NCBI GenBank assembly: GCA_028565635.1
Contig: JAOXYB010067778.1
Coordinates: 1 to 10,109, forward strand
Direction of reading: 5' to 3'
DNA length: 10,109 nt
From: Phoronis ovalis
Taxonomy: Eukaryota > Phoronida > Phoronidae
The translations under genes were made by a program, and so were the position numbers. Below the pieces are notes generated by a model that was given only the letters and a program-made list of their open reading frames with translations, was not told the origin of the DNA and searched no databases. Each line of letters starts with the position of its first letter. Positions within the stretch are counted from its first letter, which is position 1. Shown piece by piece: positions 1-6,807 of the stretch.

Positions 1-182
1 ATATATAGTGAGATTTTTCCGCGGCGATCTGCCATTATCAGATTTCAATTGACACAATGTCCTGGCACATTGTTGATATTTTTTGTTATCAGTGTAAATA
101 ATCAACAGTAACATAAGTGTATACAGCATTTTAATAATTCGGGATTACATTTAAAACATTCTGGAATTTGAAAATTAATTTT

Positions 183-188
183 TTTATT
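183..188 (-). promoter_or_regulatory. Candidate poly(A) signal AATAAA for the minus-strand mosaic gene
   Basis: TTTATT on the plus strand reads AATAAA on the minus strand, about 200 bases past the TAA at 390-388. That is a normal 3'UTR distance. In A+T-rich DNA this hexamer is common, so its position after a terminal exon is the main support. Confidence 0.4.
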
Positions 189-387
189 GTAAATGGTGTA
201 TATGTTTTTGTTGTAAATGTGCATACATTGCACAATGATAAAACTATATCTTTACCATATACATCTATATATTTGTAAATGAAACAGAGAATACAGCAAT
301 TTGTATCTCATATGTATAATATCCATATAGATGAACAGGAAAAATCATTATCCCGATGTGATGAATATTGAGTCGGTTGTTTCCAGC

Positions 388-524
388 TTACTTCGTCGCG
401 GTACAGTGTCCACACGAGAGTTCACAATTTTTTCTCATGTAGCTTACGTAACCTTCTGTATAGTATCCTATTCTCGCCCAATAATCACAACTTGATTTGA
501 AGTTCACAAAATCTGACTCCAAAT
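388..524 (-). CDS. Terminal exon: ShK-like (ShKT) domain and stop codon
   Basis: The acceptor tttctacag ends at 525. The exon enters in phase 1 and runs 44 codons to TAA (390-388). Its core, DYWARIGYY followed by GYVSYMRKNC and ELSCGHC, matches the ShKT module, a small disulfide-rich domain often found at the C-terminus of invertebrate astacins and other secreted enzymes. Here it is an accessory module, not a stand-alone toxin. A normal ShKT has six cysteines; only four are present in this exon. The one expected after IGY is a tyrosine, and the first is not seen. This would leave two cysteines without their usual partners and fits the decay seen upstream. Phase 1 agrees with the EGF exon before it. 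Confidence 0.75.
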
Positions 525-731
525 CTGTAGAAACAAAAAACAAAACTAAAATGTTGCTTAACTTTTCTTCAACTTTGTATGCATTTAAAAAAAAATCAGG
601 CGCTTCTATATGAAGCAGAATCGGTCACAATATATCCATGGGATTCTAACCTATATCCAGGACACGACTATACAAAAAGTAGATTATTGTCAACTGTTGA
701 ATAATTTTCTAATTTATCATCATGTACTTAC

Positions 732-839
732 ATTGACAGTTAGATCCTTTGTATCCCACCGCACAACTACAAGAATATCCACCATTTTTATTCACACATG
801 TTCCATTTCCACAGGGACTTTACAAGCACTCGTCAACAT
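732..839 (-). pseudogene. Calcium-binding-type EGF exon with an in-frame TAA
   Basis: This 108-base exon has phase 1 at both ends, acceptor atttcag and donor gtaagt. It reads DVDECL, stop, SPCGNGTC, then VNKNGGYSCSCAVGYKGS and NC. All six EGF cysteines are present. The D-x-D-E-C start and the C-x-N-x4-Y-x-C pattern mark it as a calcium-binding type with a possible Asp/Asn hydroxylation site. The codon after ECL is TAA (822-820), where EGF modules usually carry Ser or another polar residue. A single base change from TCA would produce it. Everything downstream, including the ShK exon, would be lost from a protein made from this copy. Confidence 0.85.
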
Positions 840-1250
840 CTGAAATATCAGCATTCATGTATATTATATACTGTGATATGATTAAAATATAAAGTGGGAC
901 TGCAATACTTAGTAAGTGTAGAGAGGAAGGTTCTTCCAGTAAACATTCAAATTTAGATTTATATACGGATAAATGTGATATTTTAAACCGTTTTAAAGTG
1001 CATGAAAATGTCTAATGAATTTAAGTAATAAATTTACTAAATCCCAATTTTAAAAATTAGGAATCTGCCGGGAACTAATCCCACGGCAGAGTTCTCTTTA
1101 ATTTAGTTTAGACATTGAAAATATGATTGAAAGGCGTACACATATGTTTTAGTTAGTCAATGAGTAACTTTCATTAGAATTGACTTAATTTGCTGTCTTA
1201 TATTTGCGAAATCTGAATAGTTATTACACAAGTATATGATGTATATTTAC
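840..1250. other. Intron between the two calcium-binding EGF exons
   Basis: A 411-base A+T-rich intron on the minus strand, donor gtaaat at 1250 and acceptor atttcag ending at 840. I see no exon in it. It holds the nested inverted repeats at 1036-1107. Confidence 0.7.
1036..1107. repeat. Nested inverted repeats within an intron
   Basis: Outer arms ACTAAAT (1036-1042) and ATTTAGT (1101-1107) enclose perfect inner 7-base arms TCTGCCG (1064-1070) and CGGCAGA (1084-1090). A third imperfect palindrome, ccaattttaaaaattagg, lies between the left arms. The G+C-rich inner stem stands out from the A+T-rich intron. It could be a very small non-autonomous element or an RNA hairpin; no target-site duplication was established. 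Confidence 0.35.
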
Positions 1251-1364
1251 CTAATTCACGGAAGTCTCCAGTCCACGTACTGCGGCAACGACAAGTATAT
1301 CCATTAATACCATCAACGCACGTGCCACTGTTGACGCAGTGATTGTTCTTGCAATCGTCAATAT
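1251..1364 (-). pseudogene. Calcium-binding-type EGF exon lacking its sixth cysteine
   Basis: A 114-base exon with phase 1 at both ends, acceptor tttctag and donor gtaaat. It is open throughout and reads [38 protein letters not shown]. The D-x-D-D-C start and C-x-D-x4-Y-x-C match calcium-binding EGF modules. The last cysteine, expected where GDFRE has Arg, is CGT, one transition from TGT. The usual P-S/E-G before W-T-G is R-S-T. The fifth cysteine would have no partner. The exon alone would pass as intact; it is listed as pseudogene because it belongs to a broken gene. Confidence 0.8.
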
Positions 1365-1514
1365 CTAGAAAGTATTTCAAGATGATGCAAAAAAAGGTTT
1401 AACGCCTTTGCTGTGGTAATTAAACCAGTAAATAAGAAACATATTTTTGGAACTTTTCTCGTCTCTTTAATTTGTTTATAATAATTACTTTGTAGTCAAG
1501 GAGAATAGACATAC

Positions 1515-1709
1515 CTGAGCAAACTGCTTTTTCTCCAGACCAGATACCACTAGTTCGACATGTGCGAGTTAGATTACCGGACGTAGCTTTATATCCACTG
1601 TTGGAGGAGTATTGAAAACTTTATCGCCAGCGTCATATATAGTATGTTTTTGAAGCATCTACATTGACGTTACCATTGGTTGGGTTACATGGTATAAAAC
1701 ACTTTGGAT
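1515..1709 (-). pseudogene. Sushi/CCP exon with in-frame stops and two compensating frame changes
   Basis: A 195-base exon with acceptor gttttag and donor gtatgt, whose length still fits phase 1 at both ends. The start reads DPKCFIPCNPTNGNVNVDAS, KTYY; the end reads FQYSSNSGYKATSGNLTRTC, RTSGIWSGEKAVCS. This is a complement control (sushi) module, a binding domain of about 60 residues with two disulfides. In the middle the open frame meets TGA (1635-1633) and TAA (1623-1621). The next frame over reads DAGDKV, which is what the domain should have there. This implies a net +1 change after KTYY and a net -1 change before FQY. The second sushi cysteine, expected at the FQY tyrosine, is also missing. 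Confidence 0.8.
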
Positions 1710-1954
1710 CTAAAACGTTGTATTTACATATGCAGTATCTGAGTAACTAAAAGGGATGCTGTCTCTGCTTTAATAAGCACTGTTCATTGATTTTTTTGAA
1801 AATGAAAGCCTTTGAGATGCCTGGTTTCAGTGCAGTGATCCGTATTTCAATTTCAATCGACATGTCCAAAAATTGTATCTGTACTTTCCAGTGTTGCGGT
1901 TACAAACAGAGGATCGTGTATTGTTATTATAATGTTAGAAAATGTTACTCTTAC
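1710..1954. other. Intron between the Gal_lectin and sushi exons
   Basis: A 245-base minus-strand intron, donor gtaaga at 1954 and acceptor cgttttag ending at 1710. No further exon or motif was recognised in it. Confidence 0.6.
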
Positions 1955-2129
1955 CACTAACACAGTCGTGTGTGACATTCATATATTTCCTGACATGTTG
2001 ACATGGGTTTCCCTCGAAATCATTAACAACCAGAGTACATTCTTCTTTAGACTGACAATGTTCTTGAATATACTGAAGGGCGTCTTGGTAACAATCTGTA
2101 GTCTTCCATGACTCAGCAGTATACCCAGT
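1955..2129 (-). CDS. C-terminal part of a SUEL/Gal_lectin domain
   Basis: An open 175-base exon, phase 0 in and phase 1 out, acceptor ttattctag and donor gtaaga. It reads TGYTAESWKTTDC, YQDALQYIQEHC, QSKEEC, TLVVNDFEGNPC, QHVRKYMNVTHDCVS. The cysteine spacing, the N-x-F-x-x-(N/D)-P-C segment and the closing KY-(M/L)-x-V-x-(Y/H)-x-C are the signature of the sea-urchin-egg-lectin type galactose/rhamnose-binding domain, also found in latrophilins. No lesion is seen. The last split codon joins the sushi exon as VS-D-PKC. The amino-terminal half must lie upstream; the best candidate is 2606-2707. Confidence 0.75.
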
Positions 2130-2169
2130 CTAGAATAACAGATCAGCATGAAGATTGGTTACATACATA

Positions 2170-2560
2170 TGGTGGAGGATAGCAAAAATATGTTTCCTTA
2201 TGAATTAAGAGGGAGCGCGCTTCGGAAGGGAGCATATGCATGAAAAAAAGTCGGGTACCCATGCTCGTCCGTAGGGTGCAAAATAAGCCCCTAAACGGGA
2301 AGTGGAGGATCAAAATACCACCTCTAACCGGAGGATTTTGCTCAAAAAGGTACCCCTGAACGGGAAGTTTTCTCTGAAAAATTAACAACAAAAAAAACCG
2401 GTTCCCCAAAAAAATCGACAACGAAAAAAAAACGTCGTCAAAACAAAATAGTACACTAAATTTAAAAAAAAATTGCAAAATGGTCGCCAAAAGGCAATGC
2501 TCGCTGCTCGCACTAAAAAAAGGAATCCCTAAACGGGAGGTGTAGGTGAAAAACCAGCCC
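2170..2560. repeat. Insert with a 32-33 base degenerate tandem motif
   Basis: This block interrupts the intron inside the lectin domain. It is richer in G+C and in A-tracts than its surroundings. A motif close to CCCCTAAACGGGAAG recurs with cores at 2291, 2324, 2356 and 2529, so the first three are 33 and 32 bases apart. On the minus strand the three copies within 2280-2370 fall in one open frame and give LPVQG, PPVRG and FPFRG about 11 residues apart. Long A runs and an ACCGGT site lie between copies. It looks like a fragment of a repetitive or non-autonomous mobile element, but I could not define ends or a target duplication. The 115-codon open frame over it has no domain I recognise. Confidence 0.5.
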
Positions 2561-2605
2561 TAAAGATAGCCATCTACTAGTATTATAAATTTGTAATTTT
2601 TAAAC

Positions 2606-2707
2606 GTTTCCAATGCGCAAGTTTTCGCAATAAATGCTGAACGTCTTGGATGAGAATTTGCCTGACAAAGTAGCTTTCTCACCGAGTTTGCTTCTAATTT
2701 CGAGTTT
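2606..2707 (-). pseudogene. Possible exon for the N-terminal half of the Gal_lectin domain
   Basis: Read in phase 0 this stretch gives 34 codons including KLGEKATLSG, KFSSKTFSIYC and ENLRIGN. The pattern G-E-x-A-T-L-S followed by a short turn and F-S-I-x-x resembles the first strands of SUEL-type lectin domains, and its phase-0 end fits the next exon, TGYTAES. Weak points: the donor gtttaa is poor, a cysteine normally after LS is glycine, and the acceptor catag at 2709-2708 leaves a 52-base intron and a phase clash with the exon before. An acceptor 14 bases earlier restores phase but brings in a TAG. If it is the right exon, it is damaged. Confidence 0.4.
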
Positions 2708-2759
2708 CTATGAGAAAAAGGCTGAAAAATAGCAAAAACCCTTATTTTATTTATCTTAC

Positions 2760-2874
2760 CTATTGTTTCCGAAATGTCAGTTTCTCTGCAATCAGTACCA
2801 ATGAGGCCACTCACACGTGCCATCTTCATTTTTAAACGGATAGCCATCGTTATAACATGTATTGGTGCAGCCCA
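2760..2874 (-). pseudogene. EGF-like exon following the astacin domain, broken by one extra base
   Basis: Acceptor ttttacag, donor gtaaga, 115 bases. The first part reads GCTNTCYNDGYPFKNEDGTC then EWPH, the common post-astacin EGF pattern. After CAT the frame runs into TGA (2794-2792), while the frame shifted by one base reads GTDCRETDISETI with the expected final cysteine. Removing one base near 2800 would give 114 bases and phase 1 at both ends, as in the other EGF exons, so a one-base insertion is the simplest reading. The cysteine expected after TCE is tryptophan (TGG), a second lesion. Confidence 0.7.
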
Positions 2875-3090
2875 CTGTAAAACAACAGCAAATTAAATGA
2901 ATTAAATTAAATTAAAACAATGAAATCTTATTATTTGTCACATGGACTTTTCGATTAACCTTCATAAACAAATTACAGATCGGAACTTACATTCAGAGAA
3001 AAACTGTTGCACCAGAGTAGTGGTACAACGCTAGGTGATAAAATAATTTCGGATATAATTTGATAAGAAACTACCCATATAAATATTTAC

Positions 3091-3140
3091 CACAATTATC
3101 TATTCGACAAATGGAATTACGAATAGGATTTTTCATATAT
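3091..3140 (-). CDS. Short linker exon between astacin domain and first EGF
   Basis: A 50-base exon with a strong acceptor (ttttttacag) and donor gtaaat. In the frame that fits the next exon it reads YMKNPIRNSICRIDNC, and its last base with the following TG rebuilds valine, giving NC-V-GC. Two cysteines in a short spacer are common after the astacin domain. Its entry phase (2) does not match the exit phase (1) of the astacin exon, so either a frame lesion or a missing exon lies between. No other family was recognised. Confidence 0.55.
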
Positions 3141-3606
3141 CTGTAAAAAAAGAAACGTTTCCTCCAAAACACATTCTCGAAGTTAGAAACGAGGCAAGGT
3201 ACGTATAATGCCATTCGCAATTCCAAAAACGCAAATTCTCTTAAATTATACAAAACATTTCACTGCCATTGACATGTGAACAAATATAGTGAGAAACTGG
3301 TTTGTAATGTAAAATTTCTCATCCAAATTTCAACTTTGTTTTATTGTCAAAAACCGTACATTGGGAATTTCGAGTTCCGTTTACCCTCGCTTTTATTTTG
3401 GAACAGTCTTTTTGGACAAAAATATTGGCATTAAAGTTATTTGAAAAAAAAAATCCTTTCAAAAATTTTTCTTTGTAAACCAAATAGGAGGTAAGATGAA
3501 CCCCAAGCAAACATGCATTGCTGGATGTGTCAAAAATATAAAAAATATAGCGACGAAATATAACGACTACGTTGCATAATTGATTTCATCTTCTTGTTTT
3601 TCTTAC
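3141..3606. other. Intron between the astacin tip and linker exons
   Basis: A 466-base minus-strand intron, donor gtaaga at 3606 and acceptor at 3142-3141. It contains a 63-codon open frame (3510-3319) without a recognisable domain or convincing donor. No clear feature. Confidence 0.5.
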
Positions 3607-3731
3607 CTCCGAGTCCACATCGATATGCTAAGTTGACTTCCATGAGATCATAGAAAGATGGTTTACCGCCACTGCCAGCTAAAAATTGAAATTCGTCTTT
3701 GTTTGACGTCATATGTATACCCGGTAGTAGC
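3607..3731 (-). CDS. Astacin (M12A) zinc-protease domain, C-terminal exon
   Basis: An open 125-base exon, acceptor ttattccag and donor gtaaga, phase 2 in and phase 1 out. It reads LLPGIHMTSNKDEFQFLAG, SGGKPSFYDLMEVNLAYRC. The SFYD-x-x-x-x-N-x-x-Y-x-C block is the hallmark end of the astacin catalytic domain; its last cysteine pairs with one near the domain start. The active-site helix HExxHxxGxxH and the SxMHY Met-turn would be in earlier exons beyond 3731, and I did not find them in the remaining sequence. The enzyme class is a secreted zinc endopeptidase made as a pro-form. Confidence 0.8.
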
Positions 3732-4265
3732 CTGGAATAATTAATTACTATATAAATATGGACAAATGTTTTCACCTTATATCTTAATTAGTTACATATT
3801 TTAAAAAAGAACGGGACATTAAAATGGTGAATTTGTGTGTAGAAATTAAAATCAAAACTTGAAAATAGAATTGAAAACTTATTTTAATTTTTACATTTTC
3901 GAAACTGCACCAACCTTGGGGTATTTTTGAGTAATATAACTACCGTACTTTGCATTTACGTAATAAAATGTAAACATTGTCCGTATTTAGAGGTGGGGAA
4001 ATGTATTTGAAAGACAGTCACTTTTTATAAACCTAAAAAGTTGCAGTTTACATTATGTTTCCATAGAAACTATTTCAACTGGGAAATAAAATGAAGGTTA
4101 CACATATTTTGAAGAAGCTATATCAAAAACAACGTATTGAATCTCATATTACTAGAGTTACAGCTTATTTAAAATAATAATCCCACCAGGTGGCGCTGAA
4201 ATACAGAATGATGCCTTATTTCACTTGCGTAGTCTATTCTTAAATACCTAATATAATATACTTCT
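3732..4265. other. Upstream intron or flank of the astacin exon; no gene seen
   Basis: A+T-rich sequence without a coding segment I can support. The only marked element is the CTCF-type motif at 4183-4198. If the mosaic gene extends further on the minus strand, this is intron. Confidence 0.5.
4183..4198 (+). promoter_or_regulatory. CTCF-type binding motif
   Basis: CCACCAGGTGGCGCTG fits every position of the bilaterian CTCF core consensus CCASYAGRKGGCRSY. It is a G+C-rich island in A+T-rich DNA between the protease exons and the fragment at 4266-4582. CTCF is conserved in most bilaterians, where it marks chromatin loop or boundary sites. Occupancy cannot be read from sequence, and a chance or repeat-borne match is possible. 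Confidence 0.4.
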
Positions 4266-4582
4266 TTACAAATTATGCATATCATCAGCAGGATGTGTAG
4301 AGTGATTTCTATAATTTTTGATATAACCTGTCTTATCTATCCACACTCCATACAACATTGTCAAAAGTGTTACAGCAGGAACATTAATTTGCTTCAGTAC
4401 ATAAACTGGACTGTCTGGACGCCATTCCGCACCAGGACGAAATAAAATTTTAAACAGTCTTATCATCAGTCAGCAGCCACTGTATCGGTTGTTATCAATA
4501 GTTACTCGAACATTGAAGAATAGTTTCTTTTCTCCACCTATGTACAGTACTAGGTTGGAATCGACTTCCACAGAAAGAACAT
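4266..4582 (-). pseudogene. Unidentified coding remnant, possibly PLAT-like, with one TGA
   Basis: From a plausible acceptor (tctttcttcag, ending at 4583) the minus strand is open for 36 codons, meets TGA (4472-4470), then stays open 67 more codons to TAA. Segments include VLSVEVDSNLVLYIGG, KLFFNVRVTIDNNRYSG, then after the stop FRPGAEWRPDSPVYVLKQ and INVPAVTLLTMLYGVW. Alternating hydrophobic strands and the R-P-G turn are reminiscent of the PLAT beta-sandwich that ends pancreatic-type lipases, but this is a weak resemblance and not an identification. Open length and composition argue for real former coding sequence. A GTAAAG near 4270 could be a donor, so this may be one exon of a dead gene or gene fragment. 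Confidence 0.35.
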
Positions 4583-5466
4583 CTGAAGAAAGACTATAAA
4601 ACAGTTCTAAAAACTACAATTCATCAAAATTTCAGGTAAAATAGAACTGAGTTAAATATTTCTTAATGCCGCCGAAAGTGCATGCACAACAGTGACTTCG
4701 TAAGCAAATAACTTTTAATCCCCACAATTAAATTCTGTCCAGATTCAAAACAAAAATAGGTCAATCAAATTTTAAAAGCATATCCCTTAAGTTCTTGATT
4801 AGAATTTTGTTACCATTAATAATTACACGTCAGTCGAATTTAATTAGTATCGAGTGGTTTGTTTTGTCCTGTTCGTTGCTTTACTGCAGAGGTAAACTTA
4901 CTAGTCGTAGTTCACTTTTTTTATCTTGAAATAAATAATTATACTTTCACTTCTAATATAACAGGTGAAAATTTTTTTTAATGGTTTTGAGAATAAAATA
5001 ATCATTTGAAGAGTCATATTTGGGTGCTTGCAAATGTTCTGCCTCTGGCTAGCTGTTTGCGAGTCTTTTCTAAATCTCGTCATAATCTTAGCATCGGTAT
5101 ATTGTTTGCTTCGGCTCAGTTGCACTTTTTGGTATTACACTGTTTTTGAATGTTTTGATGAGGACTCGTTATATTTGTCATGTGTACTGGACACAGAGGT
5201 GAACGGTCTTGCACCTCTACAAGCGCCCTATACGAAAAGGTGCATGCAGGAATAGTGGTCTTGAACAATGTTTCCTAGATGTTGGTTAAATTAAAACACG
5301 ATATTTGTATTGCAAAGCTTAGTGGCAGTAAAATTTACACACACGCTTCCCCCTTAGCCAATGAAAATGGTGGACGAACACTGACCTATTCCCTCATGAA
5401 TATTTCAGTGAGTTAAAATTTCTATAAAAATCATGATCTCCATTTGTTTTATGCCTATTTCTAAAG
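4583..5466. other. No gene recognised
   Basis: About 880 bases of mostly A+T-rich sequence. A 75-codon plus-strand open frame at 5028-5255 has a hydrophobic start but no domain, no clear splice context and a shadow frame on the other strand. I give it no function. Confidence 0.5.
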
Positions 5467-5543
5467 GGTTTGGAAATCCACATTTAAGTGGAGTACTAGT
5501 CGGCATACCACATGGAGTGCCTGTTACACCACCCATGCAGAGT
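5467..5543 (+). CDS. Candidate exon 1 of the unknown plus-strand gene
   Basis: A 77-base exon between tttctaaag and a perfect donor gtaagt, entering in phase 1 and leaving in phase 0. It reads FGNPHLSGVLVGIPHG, VPVTPPMQS. The chosen frame is open and joins in phase to the next candidate. The G/P-rich text suggests an extended or extracellular segment, but no domain is recognised. Confidence 0.5.
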
Positions 5544-6467
5544 GTAAGTATAATAATGTTGTTATGACGTTTTTTTTATAAAGATAACTTTTTGTGAAAT
5601 GATTTAGATAGACAGTCTTTTGAAATTTGATCTTAATTTTCAAAGACTTTTTTTAAGTACAGACAATTTAGTATTGTGTATATCAAATACAGTTAGCCGT
5701 ATCAATGGTAAAAATACCCAGATTAATTGTAACCATGCAGCTAATCCACTGCTGAAGCCTAATGGTCTTCCTCGCCAAACGTAACATCTCCAGATTCACT
5801 GTTTTTCCCGAAAATAAATCAACCGCTTGTATTCAAAATATATTTATTTAAAGGGTTAATTTTAAATTGGTAGCTATTTGTGATGCAGTTATTTTCAAAA
5901 AAATTGTATTCGAGAATGTTCGGATAATTGTTTTTATAAGTTAAAACAAAGTAAATTTTTTTCCACGATATGATAATAAGCAATCACATAACCGAAATGT
6001 TTTTAGAATGGCATCAAATATTCTTGACTACCCCACGTTTATTTGTTTTCTTATTTGATATTGAAAAACCTCGAAAGACATTTTGTATGGCCATTAAAAG
6101 AAAAACTTTACCTTGATTAAAATAATTCTGCTATTTCGTAGACCTCAGTACGAGGCCTATGAGATAATTTTATTAGAATATCAAAAACTCAAATTGCTCT
6201 AATAATGGACACTTAAGATCATCAACAGCGTATACTTTTATCAAAGGAGGAAAGTTCAAGACCTTGCCAAAATGCATGATCTCTTGATGACATCGATGTA
6301 GTGATATGATAAAATAGTAACACGCACATGTTTAGTTCAAAAACTAAATCTTATTTTTTCAGTGAGAAAGATTTCAGTCTCAAGCCCTTCACCCGTACTT
6401 TGTTAATTGGCGGGAAGAGCTCAAATGATGACTTCTCTATTGTCCTTAGTTTTCTACTTTATTTTAG
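5544..6467. other. Intron of the plus-strand gene fragment
   Basis: A 924-base intron with canonical ends. Two further stretches inside look weakly coding (near 5690-5778 and 6362-6450) but do not fit the phase of the flanking exons, so they are not called. Confidence 0.4.
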
Positions 6468-6539
6468 GGTGACGACGACTTGGAAGCATTCGCACTGATT
6501 GCTAGTATGACATCATCGAATAATGGTGTAGTACACAGG
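6468..6539 (+). CDS. Candidate exon 2 of the unknown plus-strand gene
   Basis: A 72-base, 24-codon exon with a strong acceptor (tactttattttag) and donor gtaagt, phase 0 at both ends. Only one frame is open; it reads GDDDLEAFALIASMTSSNNG, VVHR. The splice sites are the best of the set. No family recognised. Confidence 0.6.
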
Positions 6540-6747
6540 GTAAGTAATGAAAACTTATGTTATCGACAATAACCTTGCAAGGAATTCAATGTTGGAATAA
6601 TTTCTGCTAAAGATTGAAAGAAGAAGAAGAAACGATAACTATAAAACTTATAAGATGTTTTATTTTAACGAATGCGTTGTGAATATTTATGTTACGGATA
6701 AAAAATGTTCAAGCTATGCAATTTTTTGTTTTACTTTCTGTTTATAG

Positions 6748-6807
6748 TCGCGAGCAGAACAGAATATGATGGCATGATATCCAGAGAGCCATTTCGATTC
6801 AGGAAAT
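6748..6807 (+). pseudogene. Candidate exon 3 of the unknown plus-strand gene, with TGA
   Basis: Sixty bases between ctgtttatag and gtaagt. In the phase set by exon 2 it reads SRAEQNMMA, stop, YPESHFDSGN, with TGA at 6775-6777; CGA to TGA is the typical CpG transition. Another frame is fully open (ASRTEYDGMISREPF and on) but fits neither neighbour. So this is either a broken exon or an exon used with partners I cannot see. Confidence 0.45.

Larger units (their letters stand above)
183..3731 (-). pseudogene. 3' part of a secreted astacin/EGF/Gal_lectin/sushi/EGF/ShK mosaic protease gene, decayed
   Basis: This entry groups the exons listed separately below. In protein order they encode the astacin catalytic C-terminus, a linker, an EGF-like module, a SUEL/Gal_lectin domain, a sushi domain, two calcium-binding-type EGF modules and a terminal ShK-like domain. 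Such proteins are secreted or surface zinc proteases whose C-terminal modules guide binding. Most junctions agree: codons split by introns rebuild D in the VCS-D-IDDC, EL-D-VDEC and VS-D-PKC joins, and NC-V-GC joins the linker to the first EGF. The frame is broken by a TAA at 820-822, stops at 1633-1635 and 1621-1623, and an extra base near 2800. Several disulfide cysteines are replaced. Splice sites are almost all canonical, which suggests recent loss of constraint. The zinc-site exons would lie beyond 3731 and were not found. Consensus errors or a divergent haplotype are the main alternatives. Confidence 0.7.

Noticed and set aside
610-843. 77-codon plus-strand open frame
   Set aside because: It is the reverse strand of the EGF exon at 732-839, which has clear cysteine pattern and splice sites.
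2143-2490. 115-codon minus-strand open frame
   Set aside because: It lies over the repeat insert, is low in complexity and is best explained by the A-tracts and 33-base repeats.
3319-3510. 63-codon minus-strand frame considered as a missing exon between astacin tip and linker
   Set aside because: There is no convincing donor and no module pattern; only a faint similarity to the linker exon.
5211-5243. GCACCT/AGGTGC inverted repeat considered as a tRNA-like or hairpin element
   Set aside because: Only six paired bases with no cloverleaf or conserved tRNA boxes.
5028-5255. 75-codon plus-strand open frame with a hydrophobic start
   Set aside because: No recognisable domain or splice context, and it overlaps an equally long frame on the other strand.
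5690-5778. Coding-looking stretch with SRINGKNTQINCNHAANP on the plus strand
   Set aside because: The acceptor is weak and its phases (1 in, 2 out) do not fit the flanking candidate exons.
6362-6450. Possible exon after ttttttcag reading EKDFSLKPFTRTLLIGG
   Set aside because: No good donor before the next acceptor, and its phase does not match exons 1 and 2.
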